From assembly GCA_016179005.1 (NCBI GenBank), contig JACOSF010000302.1:1-16736 (forward strand): DNA of 16,736 nt, in the 5' to 3' direction. Below are positions 8,090 to 14,086 of the stretch, one piece after another (position 1 is the stretch's first letter; every line of letters begins with the position of its first letter). The DNA is from Acidobacteriota bacterium (GTDB taxonomy: Bacteria > Acidobacteriota > Terriglobia > Acidiferrales > UBA7541). A program made the position numbers and the translations under genes. The notes under the pieces were generated by a model, which made no database searches, was not told where the DNA came from, and worked only from the letters and a program-made list of their open reading frames with translations.

Positions 8090-8482
8090 TTAGCGCTTCG
8101 CAACTGGCTCCCAAGGTGCGTCGGGGTCAAACGCTCGACGAATCATTTGCGAAACCTGCCGCATCCGCGTACCGGAGAGCGGGCGCGGCAGCCGTTCCAG
8201 TAATCGTGACTTGGGGAACGTGGTGATGAAGTGGCCTTTGAGGAATGAAGTTTGTGGAAGCCCGGTTTCACCGGGTTCGAACTGCAGTGTTGTGGGTCCT
8301 TCGGCGCCAGCGCTGCCAAACGGCACGATGAGCACGGAATCGATCCTGTCACTCTGATTACGAGCATCGAGCGAAACAACGACGACCCAATGCCGTGAAG
8401 GTGGGTTCCCGAGGTTTGCCGTCCAAATCTCTCCACGCCGCGGGCTCGGTCGCTGGCTCGGGCGTTCAGGCTTCAAGGTCAA
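8090..8482 (-). CDS. PemK/MazF-like toxin of a type II toxin-antitoxin pair
   Basis: 130 residues from the TTG at 8482. A second in-frame TTG at 8476 has GAGG six bases upstream and is the more likely start; no ATG or GTG is available before the first conserved motif. The order of motifs is that of MazF/PemK mRNA interferases: RRGEIWTANLG near 15-25, VVVVSLDARN at 33-42, VLIVPFGS at 50-57, then QTSFLKGHFITTFPKSRL at 77-93, where MazF proteins carry the conserved Ser/Thr of the active site. Such enzymes cut mRNA at short sequences; the site here cannot be predicted. The gene overlaps the antitoxin gene by 17 bases, giving the usual antitoxin-first order with coupled translation. The rare start may keep toxin synthesis low. 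Confidence 0.85.
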   Translation of the reverse strand: MTLKPERPSQRPSPRRGEIWTANLGNPPSRHWVVVVSLDARNQSDRIDSVLIVPFGSAGAEGPTTLQFEPGETGLPQTSFLKGHFITTFPKSRLLERLPRPLSGTRMRQVSQMIRRAFDPDAPWEPVAKR

Positions 8483-8744
8483 CCTCGTCGGCTATTTCTC
8501 CGAGGAATTCCCCGAGTTGCTTTTCCTCTCGCGCCGCCTTCGAGGAAAGCGCCGCGAAGTAGGCTGCGGTGTCGCCTTCGAGCCGAGCCCGATTCTCTGC
8601 GCGGCGCGCGCGGTGCACGGCCATGTCCACCGCTTCTGCCAGACTCCCGGCCATGCCTCTCTTCACCAAAGCCGTCAGGTAATCGCGGGTTTCCGGAGCG
8701 ACGGTCGTAGACAGTTTGTAGCGATTCTTGGCGCGCATCCTCAT
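8466..8744 (-). CDS. Putative antitoxin partner of the MazF-like toxin
   Basis: 92 residues. The N-terminal part (YKLSTTVAPETRDYLTALV, then GSLAEAVDMAVHRARR) has a short strand followed by two helices, as in ribbon-helix-helix antitoxins that bind their own promoter. The C-terminal half (about 50-92) is charged and helical (ENRARLEGDTAAYFAALS, then EEKQLGEFLGEIADEVD), the sort of tail that wraps and neutralises MazF. It precedes and overlaps the toxin gene. No ribosome site precedes the ATG at 8744; a second ATG at 8738 is in frame and lies closer to the predicted transcription start. Assignment as an antitoxin rests on context and pattern, not on a family I can name precisely. Confidence 0.75.
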   Translation of the reverse strand: MRMRAKNRYKLSTTVAPETRDYLTALVKRGMAGSLAEAVDMAVHRARRAENRARLEGDTAAYFAALSSKAAREEKQLGEFLGEIADEVDLEA

Positions 8745-8747
8745 AAA

Positions 8748-8776
8748 AACTTAGCAGTGAATCATCCCCCTGTCAA
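8748..8776 (-). promoter_or_regulatory. Promoter of the toxin-antitoxin pair, probably leaderless
   Basis: On the minus strand a perfect TTGACA (8771-8776) is separated by 17 bp from TAAGTT (8748-8753). The antitoxin ATG begins only four bases beyond the -10 box, so transcription should start at or inside the start codon region, which agrees with the absence of a ribosome site. Confidence 0.5.
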
Positions 8777-8828
8777 GGACCTAATTCAGGTGACAAAATG
8801 CGGGATGACAGGTGCCCGTGGAGGTCAA

Positions 8829-9884
8829 TTACGCCCAGCGGCGGAAGAAGAGCGCTTGGCGGGCGATGGACTCGGTTTTGGCCACCAGCGCTTTCATCTG
8901 CTCGTCGTTGAGCGGCGTAAAGCTGCGCGCGAGCTTCACGTTTTCCTCCACCTGCTCCGGCGAATCGCAACCCACAATCACCGTGCTGACCGGCAGCGAG
9001 AGCACGTAGTAGAGCGCGTCGCGCATGACGATGGTGCCCGGCGTGGTGCCTCCGCCGAACGACGGCGCGCTTCCCGGCGGCGGCGGAATCCACGTGGAGA
9101 GAATTCGGCCGCGCGCGGGAACCTTCATGCCGATGATGCCCATCTGTTTTTCCACCGCCAGCGGCAGCAGCTTTTCGATGAAGCTCAGGTGATGCTTGTC
9201 CGCGGCGTTCAGCGCCATGAGAATGGTGTCGAACGGAAAGCGTTTGATGCCCTCGATGAGCACGTCGGGGTCGGCGTGCCCGGTGATGCCGAGGAATCTC
9301 ACCATTTTTTGTTCGCGGGCCTGCTGCATCGCTTCGATCGCGCCGTCCTTGCCGAAAATTTGTTCGATTTGTTCCATGCGCGAGATGTTGTGGAGCTGCC
9401 AGAGGTCGAGATGATCGGTGTTGAGCAGTTTCAGCGATTCTTCGAGCAGTTTCAGCGAGCCGTCGCGCGTGCGGTCGTTGGTTTTCGAGGCGAGAAAAGT
9501 CTCGGAACGCCGGCGCTTCATTACCTGGCCGATGTAGCGCTGGCTCCAGCGCTCCGTGCCGCCGTACGCGGCGGCGGTGTCGATATAATTGATGCCCAGG
9601 TCCAGCGCGCGCTCGACGATGGGCACCGCGACGGCTTCGTTATTGGGCTGCTCGACGGCGGCCTGCCCGCCCAGGCTGAAGATTCCAACGCGGTAGCCGG
9701 TCTTGCCGAGGTTGCGCGTGGGCATCGCCGCGGGCGTGACGGGATTCGCAGGCAGCGGCGGCAGCGCGTGGGCCGCAGGCGCCAGAGCTTCGCGCGCGAG
9801 AAAGCTGGCAGTGGCTGCGCCACCCAGTTTCAGGAAGTCACGACGGTCAACGAGAAGTGTGTTTTCCGATTTGTCTTCACTCAT
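8829..9884 (-). CDS. Tat-exported aldo/keto reductase
   Basis: 351 residues from ATG at 9884, which has AGGAG seven bases upstream. The frame stays open far upstream to 10844, but that part overlaps the divergent SGNH gene and is not coding. Residues 14-32 (RRDFLKLGGAATASFLA) form a twin-arginine signal with the RRxFLK motif, so the folded protein, with cofactor, would be exported. The reductase fold starts at about 55 (MPTRNLGKTGYRVG). The catalytic tetrad is present: Asp102 and Tyr107 in YIDTAAAYGG, Lys134 in LASKT and His165 in WQLHN. Late motifs VSTVIVGCDSPEQVEEN match the usual NADP(H)-binding end. The substrate is unknown. It is a single gene, divergent from the SGNH gene, with no evident link to either neighbour. 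Confidence 0.92.
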   Translation of the reverse strand: MSEDKSENTLLVDRRDFLKLGGAATASFLAREALAPAAHALPPLPANPVTPAAMPTRNLGKTGYRVGIFSLGGQAAVEQPNNEAVAVPIVERALDLGINYIDTAAAYGGTERWSQRYIGQVMKRRRSETFLASKTNDRTRDGSLKLLEESLKLLNTDHLDLWQLHNISRMEQIEQIFGKDGAIEAMQQAREQKMVRFLGITGHADPDVLIEGIKRFPFDTILMALNAADKHHLSFIEKLLPLAVEKQMGIIGMKVPARGRILSTWIPPPPGSAPSFGGGTTPGTIVMRDALYYVLSLPVSTVIVGCDSPEQVEENVKLARSFTPLNDEQMKALVAKTESIARQALFFRRWA

Positions 9885-10038
9885 GGCGCGCTCCTGCGGA
9901 GAATCGTATTCCCGTTGCGGCCCCGGATGCAACTTGCGCTTACTTTCTTCCTCTCGTGCACTTCTTTGCGTAGCGACGCTTCCCACAGTCTTTCTCCGCA
10001 ATCTCCCGTGGCGCGCGCAGAGAGAATGGCTACCGAGC

Positions 10039-10067
10039 TTGACAGCAAAAAGCGGCAAGTGTACGGT
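10039..10067 (+). promoter_or_regulatory. Promoter of the SGNH hydrolase gene
   Basis: TTGACA (10039-10044), a 17-bp spacer and TACGGT (10062-10067). Only three bases of the -10 box match the consensus. It lies about 40 bases upstream of the ATG at 10107 in the 222-bp divergent gap; I see no other convincing site in that gap. Confidence 0.5.
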
Positions 10068-10106
10068 CTGGTGCCAAGAAGCAGTTGAAATTGCGAGTTC
10101 CAGCGA

Positions 10107-11264
10107 ATGCCGTGGGGAGGGTGTGTGCCCGGTTTTGCATCCAAGCTGTCGAGAAAACTGCTGGGAATTCTTGCCAGTCTTCTGATCGCCTACGGTTTTG
10201 GGGAGATCCTCACGCGCCTGTTTGTTCCGGATCCCGCCTTTCGCCGCGAAAACCGCATCGAAATGTGGCAGTCCGACCCACTCGTCGGGTACAAGAACAA
10301 GCCGAACTTCCACGAATACGTGTGGGGCTTCGTGCCTCTTTCCACCAACAGTATGGGCTACCGTGGCCACGAGGTCGCAGCGCCCAAGCCGCCCGGAACC
10401 TATCGCATCATGGCGCTGGGGGACTCGATCACGTGGGGCGTCGGAGTAAAGGACAGCGACACCTACTCGGCCGCGCTGGAGCAATTGCTGAATCAGCAGG
10501 AGGCGCAGAAAGCGGGAGTACACTTCGAAGTGGTCAACACCGGAGTGGGCGGGTACTCCACCCATCAGGAACGCCTGACGTTTGAGCGTGACCACCGCAT
10601 GCTTTGTCCCGACCTGGTGACTCTGGGCTACACCAGCAACGATTTTTATCCCACCGAGGATCCTTTTTGGAACGTGCGCACGTTTCACCAGCCGGCGAAG
10701 GACAACGTACAGCGCAGCGGCGACTATCCTCCGGTCATCCATCCACGGTTGCAGTTCTTCTGGTTTTTCCGCAGCATGGTGAAAAAGGTTTACGGGCAGC
10801 ACAATCTGCGCGAGGCCGCCGCACTCACACCGCCGCTGCAACACGCGTTTCCCCCGGGCAGCTTCGAGGACCGCTCATGGCCGGTGCTGGTCGGGCACAT
10901 GCAAGCGATGAAAAAGCTTGCCGATCAGTTGGGTATCCCCTTCGTGGTGTTGCTCTTTCCCGCTTATCCTCAGGTCCTCAGTGCCGAGCCGTCGCCATTC
11001 CCACAATCACGAATGGCAGCTGACCTTGAGAAAGCCGGGATCGACTCCATCAACTTGTACAATGCATTCCGCGGGCAGCGGGAGGGGCTGTTTGTGGATT
11101 GGCTGCACCTCAGTCCTTGGGGGAATCGCATGACTGCCGAGCAGATCCTGCACCGGATGGAGCAGAAAGACTGGCTTCCTCACTCTTCTGCTTCTCTGAA
11201 AACATGCGGTTCTTCAGAGGCGGGCCGCGCGGGGCCGAGCGCGGCGAGTGCGTCTGTTCGCTGA
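10107..11264 (+). CDS. Membrane-anchored SGNH/GDSL-type hydrolase
   Basis: 385 residues. One hydrophobic span (about 18-36) near the N-terminus anchors the protein, with the rest predicted outside the cytoplasm. SGNH blocks are in order: ALGDSITWG with nucleophile Ser107, block II Gly in NTGVGGYST (144-152), Asn178 in GYTSNDF, and Asp331/His334 in DWLHLSPWGN. The family removes acyl groups from sugars, lipids or polysaccharides; this long anchored form resembles those encoded with glycan-modification genes. The ATG at 10107 has a weak ribosome site. A GTG at 10125 follows GGGGAGGG closely and may be the true start, leaving the anchor intact. The last 25 or so residues after LPHSS look non-conserved. 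It is 391 bp upstream of the DUF5989/carbamoyltransferase operon, with which such hydrolases are often found (from memory). Confidence 0.87.
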   Translation: MPWGGCVPGFASKLSRKLLGILASLLIAYGFGEILTRLFVPDPAFRRENRIEMWQSDPLVGYKNKPNFHEYVWGFVPLSTNSMGYRGHEVAAPKPPGTYRIMALGDSITWGVGVKDSDTYSAALEQLLNQQEAQKAGVHFEVVNTGVGGYSTHQERLTFERDHRMLCPDLVTLGYTSNDFYPTEDPFWNVRTFHQPAKDNVQRSGDYPPVIHPRLQFFWFFRSMVKKVYGQHNLREAAALTPPLQHAFPPGSFEDRSWPVLVGHMQAMKKLADQLGIPFVVLLFPAYPQVLSAEPSPFPQSRMAADLEKAGIDSINLYNAFRGQREGLFVDWLHLSPWGNRMTAEQILHRMEQKDWLPHSSASLKTCGSSEAGRAGPSAASASVR

Positions 11265-11396
11265 TGATGACTCTGTTGTTGACGTGAATGCCGGGGCCTT
11301 GCACGGTGTCCCAATGCCCATTCCCCTTCGCCGTCGCAGCCATCGGATTTGTTCTCGAGGGAGGATCGGCGTCCGTGCTGCAGTGGTGCCGCGGAC

Positions 11397-11525
11397 CCTA
11401 ATGTTTGCTCCGAGACATTAGGTGGAGGCTATCGCAGGCCTCGGCCCCAGGTCAAAAGTGTGCAAAGGTTTTGCGGACCAAGTGAAATGACTTGCACATA
11501 AATGACAGCCGCTCCATAGTGGAGC
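11397..11525 (+). promoter_or_regulatory. Hairpin-rich stretch upstream of the carbamoyltransferase operon
   Basis: The 391-bp gap 11265-11655 has no credible gene and is AT-richer than its surroundings. It holds four perfect hairpins in 129 bases: CCTAATGT/ACATTAGG (11397-11404 with 11415-11422), GCAAA/TTTGC (11462-11466 with 11470-11474), CAAGT/ACTTG (11479-11483 with 11490-11494) and GCTCCA/TGGAGC (11511-11516 with 11520-11525). TGTGCAA (11459) and TTGCACA (11492) could pair instead of the middle two. No T-run follows, so it is not a simple terminator. It may be a structured leader or an operator region. An 8-codon open frame (ATG 11617, stop 11641-11643) lies between it and the first gene. 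Confidence 0.4.
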
Positions 11526-11655
11526 TGTCGAGAGCCGTGGTTTTCCAGCATAAGTGATTGGATTTGCTCAGCTTAGTTATCCTTTGATTTGGAGAGCGGA
11601 TTGCTAACCTGTCTCTATGGATCGCCAAGTTCATGGTTGGTGAAAGGGTGAGCGA

Positions 11656-11835
11656 ATGCGCTTCCTGACTGTGGCCCGAAGACGAACTGCCATTGGCGGT
11701 AACCTTCTTTCCTTCTTCTGGGGCAACAAACGCTGGTGGGTGCTTCCCATGGTCTTCGTCCTGCTGATGTTTGGAGTGTTGCTCGTCCTGGCGCAGAGTT
11801 CTGCGATCGCCCCGTTTATCTACACGCTTTTCTAA
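11656..11835 (+). CDS. DUF5989-type small membrane protein
   Basis: 59 residues from ATG at 11656, with AGGG seven bases upstream; earlier in-frame ATG 11617 is blocked by TGA at 11641. A basic N-terminus (VARRRTAIGG) leads to FFWGNKRWWVLP and one hydrophobic helix (about 31-48), ending with AQSSAIAPFIYTLF. The W-W-x-L-P entry and the S-x-A-P-F-I-Y-T-L-F end are, from memory, the hallmark of the DUF5989 family, whose members sit beside carbamoyltransferase genes, including the small gene next to sxtI in saxitoxin clusters. The function is unknown; a role in holding the carbamoyltransferase or its lipid-linked substrate at the membrane is an inference. Nine bases separate it from the next gene. 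It is short enough to be missed by common gene-length cut-offs. Confidence 0.85.
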   Translation: MRFLTVARRRTAIGGNLLSFFWGNKRWWVLPMVFVLLMFGVLLVLAQSSAIAPFIYTLF

Positions 11836-11844
11836 GGAGTGAAA

Positions 11845-12072
11845 ATGCTGAAGCGTCTGTGGGAGCGCTGGAAGAAGATTGCGCACGCGATCGGGAATTT
11901 CCAGGCGAGACTCCTCCTGACGCTGCTCTACGCCGTGCTCGTTTTGCCCTTCGGACTGATCGTGCGGCTCTTCGCGGATCCCCTCCGCATCCGGCGGCTC
12001 CCCTCCCAGTGGCTTAGCCGCAACGACGACGACTCCGCCCCGACCCTCGATTGGGCCACGAGATACTGGTAG
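11845..12072 (+). CDS. Small membrane protein resembling the C-terminal half of SxtJ-type proteins
   Basis: 75 residues from ATG at 11845, with AAGGAG five bases upstream; an in-frame GTG at 11839 overlaps that ribosome site and is unlikely. The N-terminus is amphipathic and basic with WERWKKIAHAIGNFQARLL. One hydrophobic span follows (about 24-43, containing LLYAVLVLPFGLIVRL), then a conserved-looking DPL motif (FADPLRIRR) and a polar tail ending in W-A-T-R-Y-W. The P-F/I-G-L-x-x-R-L-F-x-D-P-L pattern recalls the end of SxtJ-family membrane proteins, but the upstream membrane helices of those proteins are missing. Function is unknown. Its stop codon directly precedes the carbamoyltransferase ATG, so the two are translationally coupled. 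Confidence 0.78.
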   Translation: MLKRLWERWKKIAHAIGNFQARLLLTLLYAVLVLPFGLIVRLFADPLRIRRLPSQWLSRNDDDSAPTLDWATRYW

Positions 12073-13851
12073 ATGAATATCCTGGGGATTTCCTGCTACT
12101 ACCACGATGCCGCCGCGGCCCTGCTGCGCGATGGTCAATTGGTGGCCGCTGCGGAAGAAGAGCGCTTCACACGAATCAAACACGACTACAACTTCCCGCG
12201 CAAGGCCATCGAGTTTTGCCTGGCACAGGGCGGCCTCCGCGGTCCTGACCTGGATTACGTGGTCTTTTTCGAGAAGCCCTTCCGCAAGTTCGACCGCATC
12301 CTCATGACCGTGCTGCAGACTTACCCCCAATCTTACAAGGTCTTCCGCGAGTCGATGATCGCCTGGATGCTTGACAAGCTGTGGATCGGAAGCACCCTGG
12401 AAACGGAACTGGGCATCCCGAAAGAGAAAGTGCTCTATTGCGAACACCACTTGTCCCACGCGGCCAGCGCCTTCCTCTGCTCTCCGTTCGAGGAAGCGGC
12501 CATCTTGACGGTGGACGGCGTGGGGGAATGGGTCACGGGCACGTGGGGCGTCGGGAAGGGCAATCAGATCCAGTTGCACAAGCAGATGGAATTCCCCCAC
12601 TCTCTGGGGCTCCTGTACAGCGCGTTCACGGCGTTCCTCGGATTCGAAGTGAACGAGGGCGAGTACAAAGTAATGGGCATGGCCCCATACGGCCAGCCGC
12701 GCTACGTGGATAAAGTTTGGAAAATGGTGCAGCAGAACCGCGACGGCTCATTTGCCCTGGACATGAGCTATTTCTCCTTCCACCACTCCACCAGCCGGAC
12801 CTTCAATCACCGCTTTGCGGAACTCTTTGGCGCGCCACGGCCGCCCAAGATGCACTTCTTCACCCGCGACACCGGCTTCCCCAGTTACTTTGGGGAGAAG
12901 CCGGCAGCCTACGAGGAGATGTGCCGGCTGAACCAGCATTATGCGGACATCGCCGCCAGCATTCAGCGAGTCACGGAGGACCTGCTGTTAGGCATGGCGC
13001 GGCACGTCTACGAGCAGACCGGCCAGAAGCGCCTGTGCATCGCCGGCGGTGTGGGACTGAACAGCGTGGCCAACAGCCGGATTTTGCGCGAGACGCCCTT
13101 TGAGGAGATTTTCGTGCAGCCGGCAGCGGGCGATGGCGGCGGGGCGCTGGGCGCGGCCTTGTGGGCCTACAACACGCTGCTGGGCAAACCCCGCAGCTTC
13201 CGCATGGAGCACGCTTACTGGGGCCAGTCCTATTCCTCTGGCGAGATTTCGGGTTTCCTGGAGCAGAACAACATCCCCTACCAGCAGATCCAAAACGACG
13301 ACAAACTGCTGGACATGCTCGTGGAACGAATCCAGAAGGGCAACGTGATCGGGTGGTTCCAGGGGCGGTTCGAATGGGGCCCGCGGGCGCTGGGCAACCG
13401 GAGCATCCTGGCCGACGTGCGCAACCCGCAGATGAAGGACATCGTCAACACCAAGATCAAATTCCGCGAACCCTACCGGCCGTTTGCCCCGTCGGTGCTG
13501 GCGGAATCTGCCGTCAACTTTTTTGAGATGGACGAGCCGACGCGCCACTACCCGGCGCGCTATATGCTGTACGTGGTGCCGGTGCGCCCGGAGCAACAAA
13601 GCCGCGTGCCGGCCATCACCCACGTGGACGGGACCGGACGCTTGCAGACAGTCTTCCGCGAGCATAGCCCGCGCTACTACCGCCTCATCGAGCGCTTCGG
13701 ACAGGCCACCGGCGTCCCCATGGTGCTGAACACTTCCTTCAACCTGAAGGGCGAACCGATCGTGAACACGCCGGCCAACGCTTTCAGCACGTTCTCCAGG
13801 AGCGAGATGGACTGCCTGGTGCTTGAAAACTTCCTCATTGAGAAACACTAG
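12073..13851 (+). CDS. NodU/CmcH-family O-carbamoyltransferase
   Basis: 592 residues, full length for the family. It transfers a carbamoyl group from carbamoyl phosphate, through an ATP-dependent carbamoyl-adenylate, to a hydroxyl of an acceptor; the acceptor cannot be told from sequence. The Kae1-like N-terminal domain begins MNILGISCYYHDAAAALL. Likely Fe2+-site ligands by analogy with TobZ are His125 and His129 in EHHLSHAASA, Asp148 in TVDGVGEW and Asp354 in AAGDGGGALG. Other motifs are GEYKVMGMAPYG (196-207), AGGVGLNSVANSRI (324-337) and WGPRALGNRSIL (435-446). The C-terminal domain carries HVDGTGRLQTV and LNTSFNLKGEPIV. There is no signal peptide, so it is cytosolic. The start directly follows the preceding stop without a good ribosome site, implying coupling to the 75-aa gene. 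Confidence 0.95.
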   Translation: MNILGISCYYHDAAAALLRDGQLVAAAEEERFTRIKHDYNFPRKAIEFCLAQGGLRGPDLDYVVFFEKPFRKFDRILMTVLQTYPQSYKVFRESMIAWMLDKLWIGSTLETELGIPKEKVLYCEHHLSHAASAFLCSPFEEAAILTVDGVGEWVTGTWGVGKGNQIQLHKQMEFPHSLGLLYSAFTAFLGFEVNEGEYKVMGMAPYGQPRYVDKVWKMVQQNRDGSFALDMSYFSFHHSTSRTFNHRFAELFGAPRPPKMHFFTRDTGFPSYFGEKPAAYEEMCRLNQHYADIAASIQRVTEDLLLGMARHVYEQTGQKRLCIAGGVGLNSVANSRILRETPFEEIFVQPAAGDGGGALGAALWAYNTLLGKPRSFRMEHAYWGQSYSSGEISGFLEQNNIPYQQIQNDDKLLDMLVERIQKGNVIGWFQGRFEWGPRALGNRSILADVRNPQMKDIVNTKIKFREPYRPFAPSVLAESAVNFFEMDEPTRHYPARYMLYVVPVRPEQQSRVPAITHVDGTGRLQTVFREHSPRYYRLIERFGQATGVPMVLNTSFNLKGEPIVNTPANAFSTFSRSEMDCLVLENFLIEKH

Positions 13852-13853
13852 CC

Positions 13854-14003
13854 GCCGCGGGCGCGAAGGTCACCATGCCCCTGATGGACGCTTTCTGGGG
13901 CGACCGCTACGGCAAGCTCGTGGACCCCTTCGGGCACGAGTGGTCCATCGGCACTCACCAGTACCACTACACGCCGGAAGAGATACAGCAGAAGCTCAAC
14001 GAA
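13854..14003 (+). pseudogene. C-terminal remnant of a PhnB-like VOC (glyoxalase-fold) protein
   Basis: The frame starting immediately after the carbamoyltransferase stop reads AAGAKVTMPLMDAFWGDRYG and then KLVDPFGHEWSIGTH, followed by TPEEIQQKLNE. This is the last beta-strands and C-terminal helix of PhnB-like proteins of the vicinal-oxygen-chelate superfamily, recognised from the W-G-D-R-Y-G-x-L-x-D-P-F-G-x-x-W-x-I pattern. The first hundred or so residues of such a protein are absent, both just upstream and anywhere else in the window, and after KLNE the frame runs on into unrelated residues. An ATG at 13875 exists, but without the rest of the fold a working protein is unlikely. I read it as a scar left when the neighbouring module arrived. 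Confidence 0.75.
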
Positions 14004-14048
14004 AGGATTAGGCCGTTCGACGGCGTCTTGCTGCGCGCAAAAGTGCCT

Positions 14049-14074
14049 CGGGAGCGGCGTGGTCTCCGCTCTCG
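14049..14074. terminator. Hairpin between convergent genes, possible terminator
   Basis: CGGGAGCGG (14049-14057) pairs with CCGCTCTCG (14066-14074), nine pairs with one G-U, around an 8-base loop. It lies 12 bases beyond the stop of the minus-strand S10 gene and after the plus-strand carbamoyltransferase and VOC remnant. Neither side has a clear T-run, so any termination activity is uncertain. Confidence 0.35.
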
Positions 14075-14086
14075 GGGTGAGCCTGC

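Noticed and set aside
8517..10088. 523-codon plus-strand frame across antitoxin and aldo/keto reductase
   Set aside because: Lies opposite two genes with clear motifs; composition typical of a GC-driven shadow frame.
9885..10844. Upstream extension of the aldo/keto reductase frame
   Set aside because: It would bury the Tat signal inside the protein, bypass the strong AGGAG site at 9884 and run antisense to the SGNH hydrolase.
11110..11343. 77-codon minus-strand frame beginning MAATAKGNGHWDTVQGPG
   Set aside because: It looks protein-like at first, but has no ribosome site, overlaps the end of the SGNH gene and matches no family I can name. It would deserve a search because it fills part of the 391-bp gap.
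11452..12600. 382-codon minus-strand frame across the DUF5989 operon
   Set aside because: Antisense to three genes with family motifs and ribosome sites; no domain of its own.
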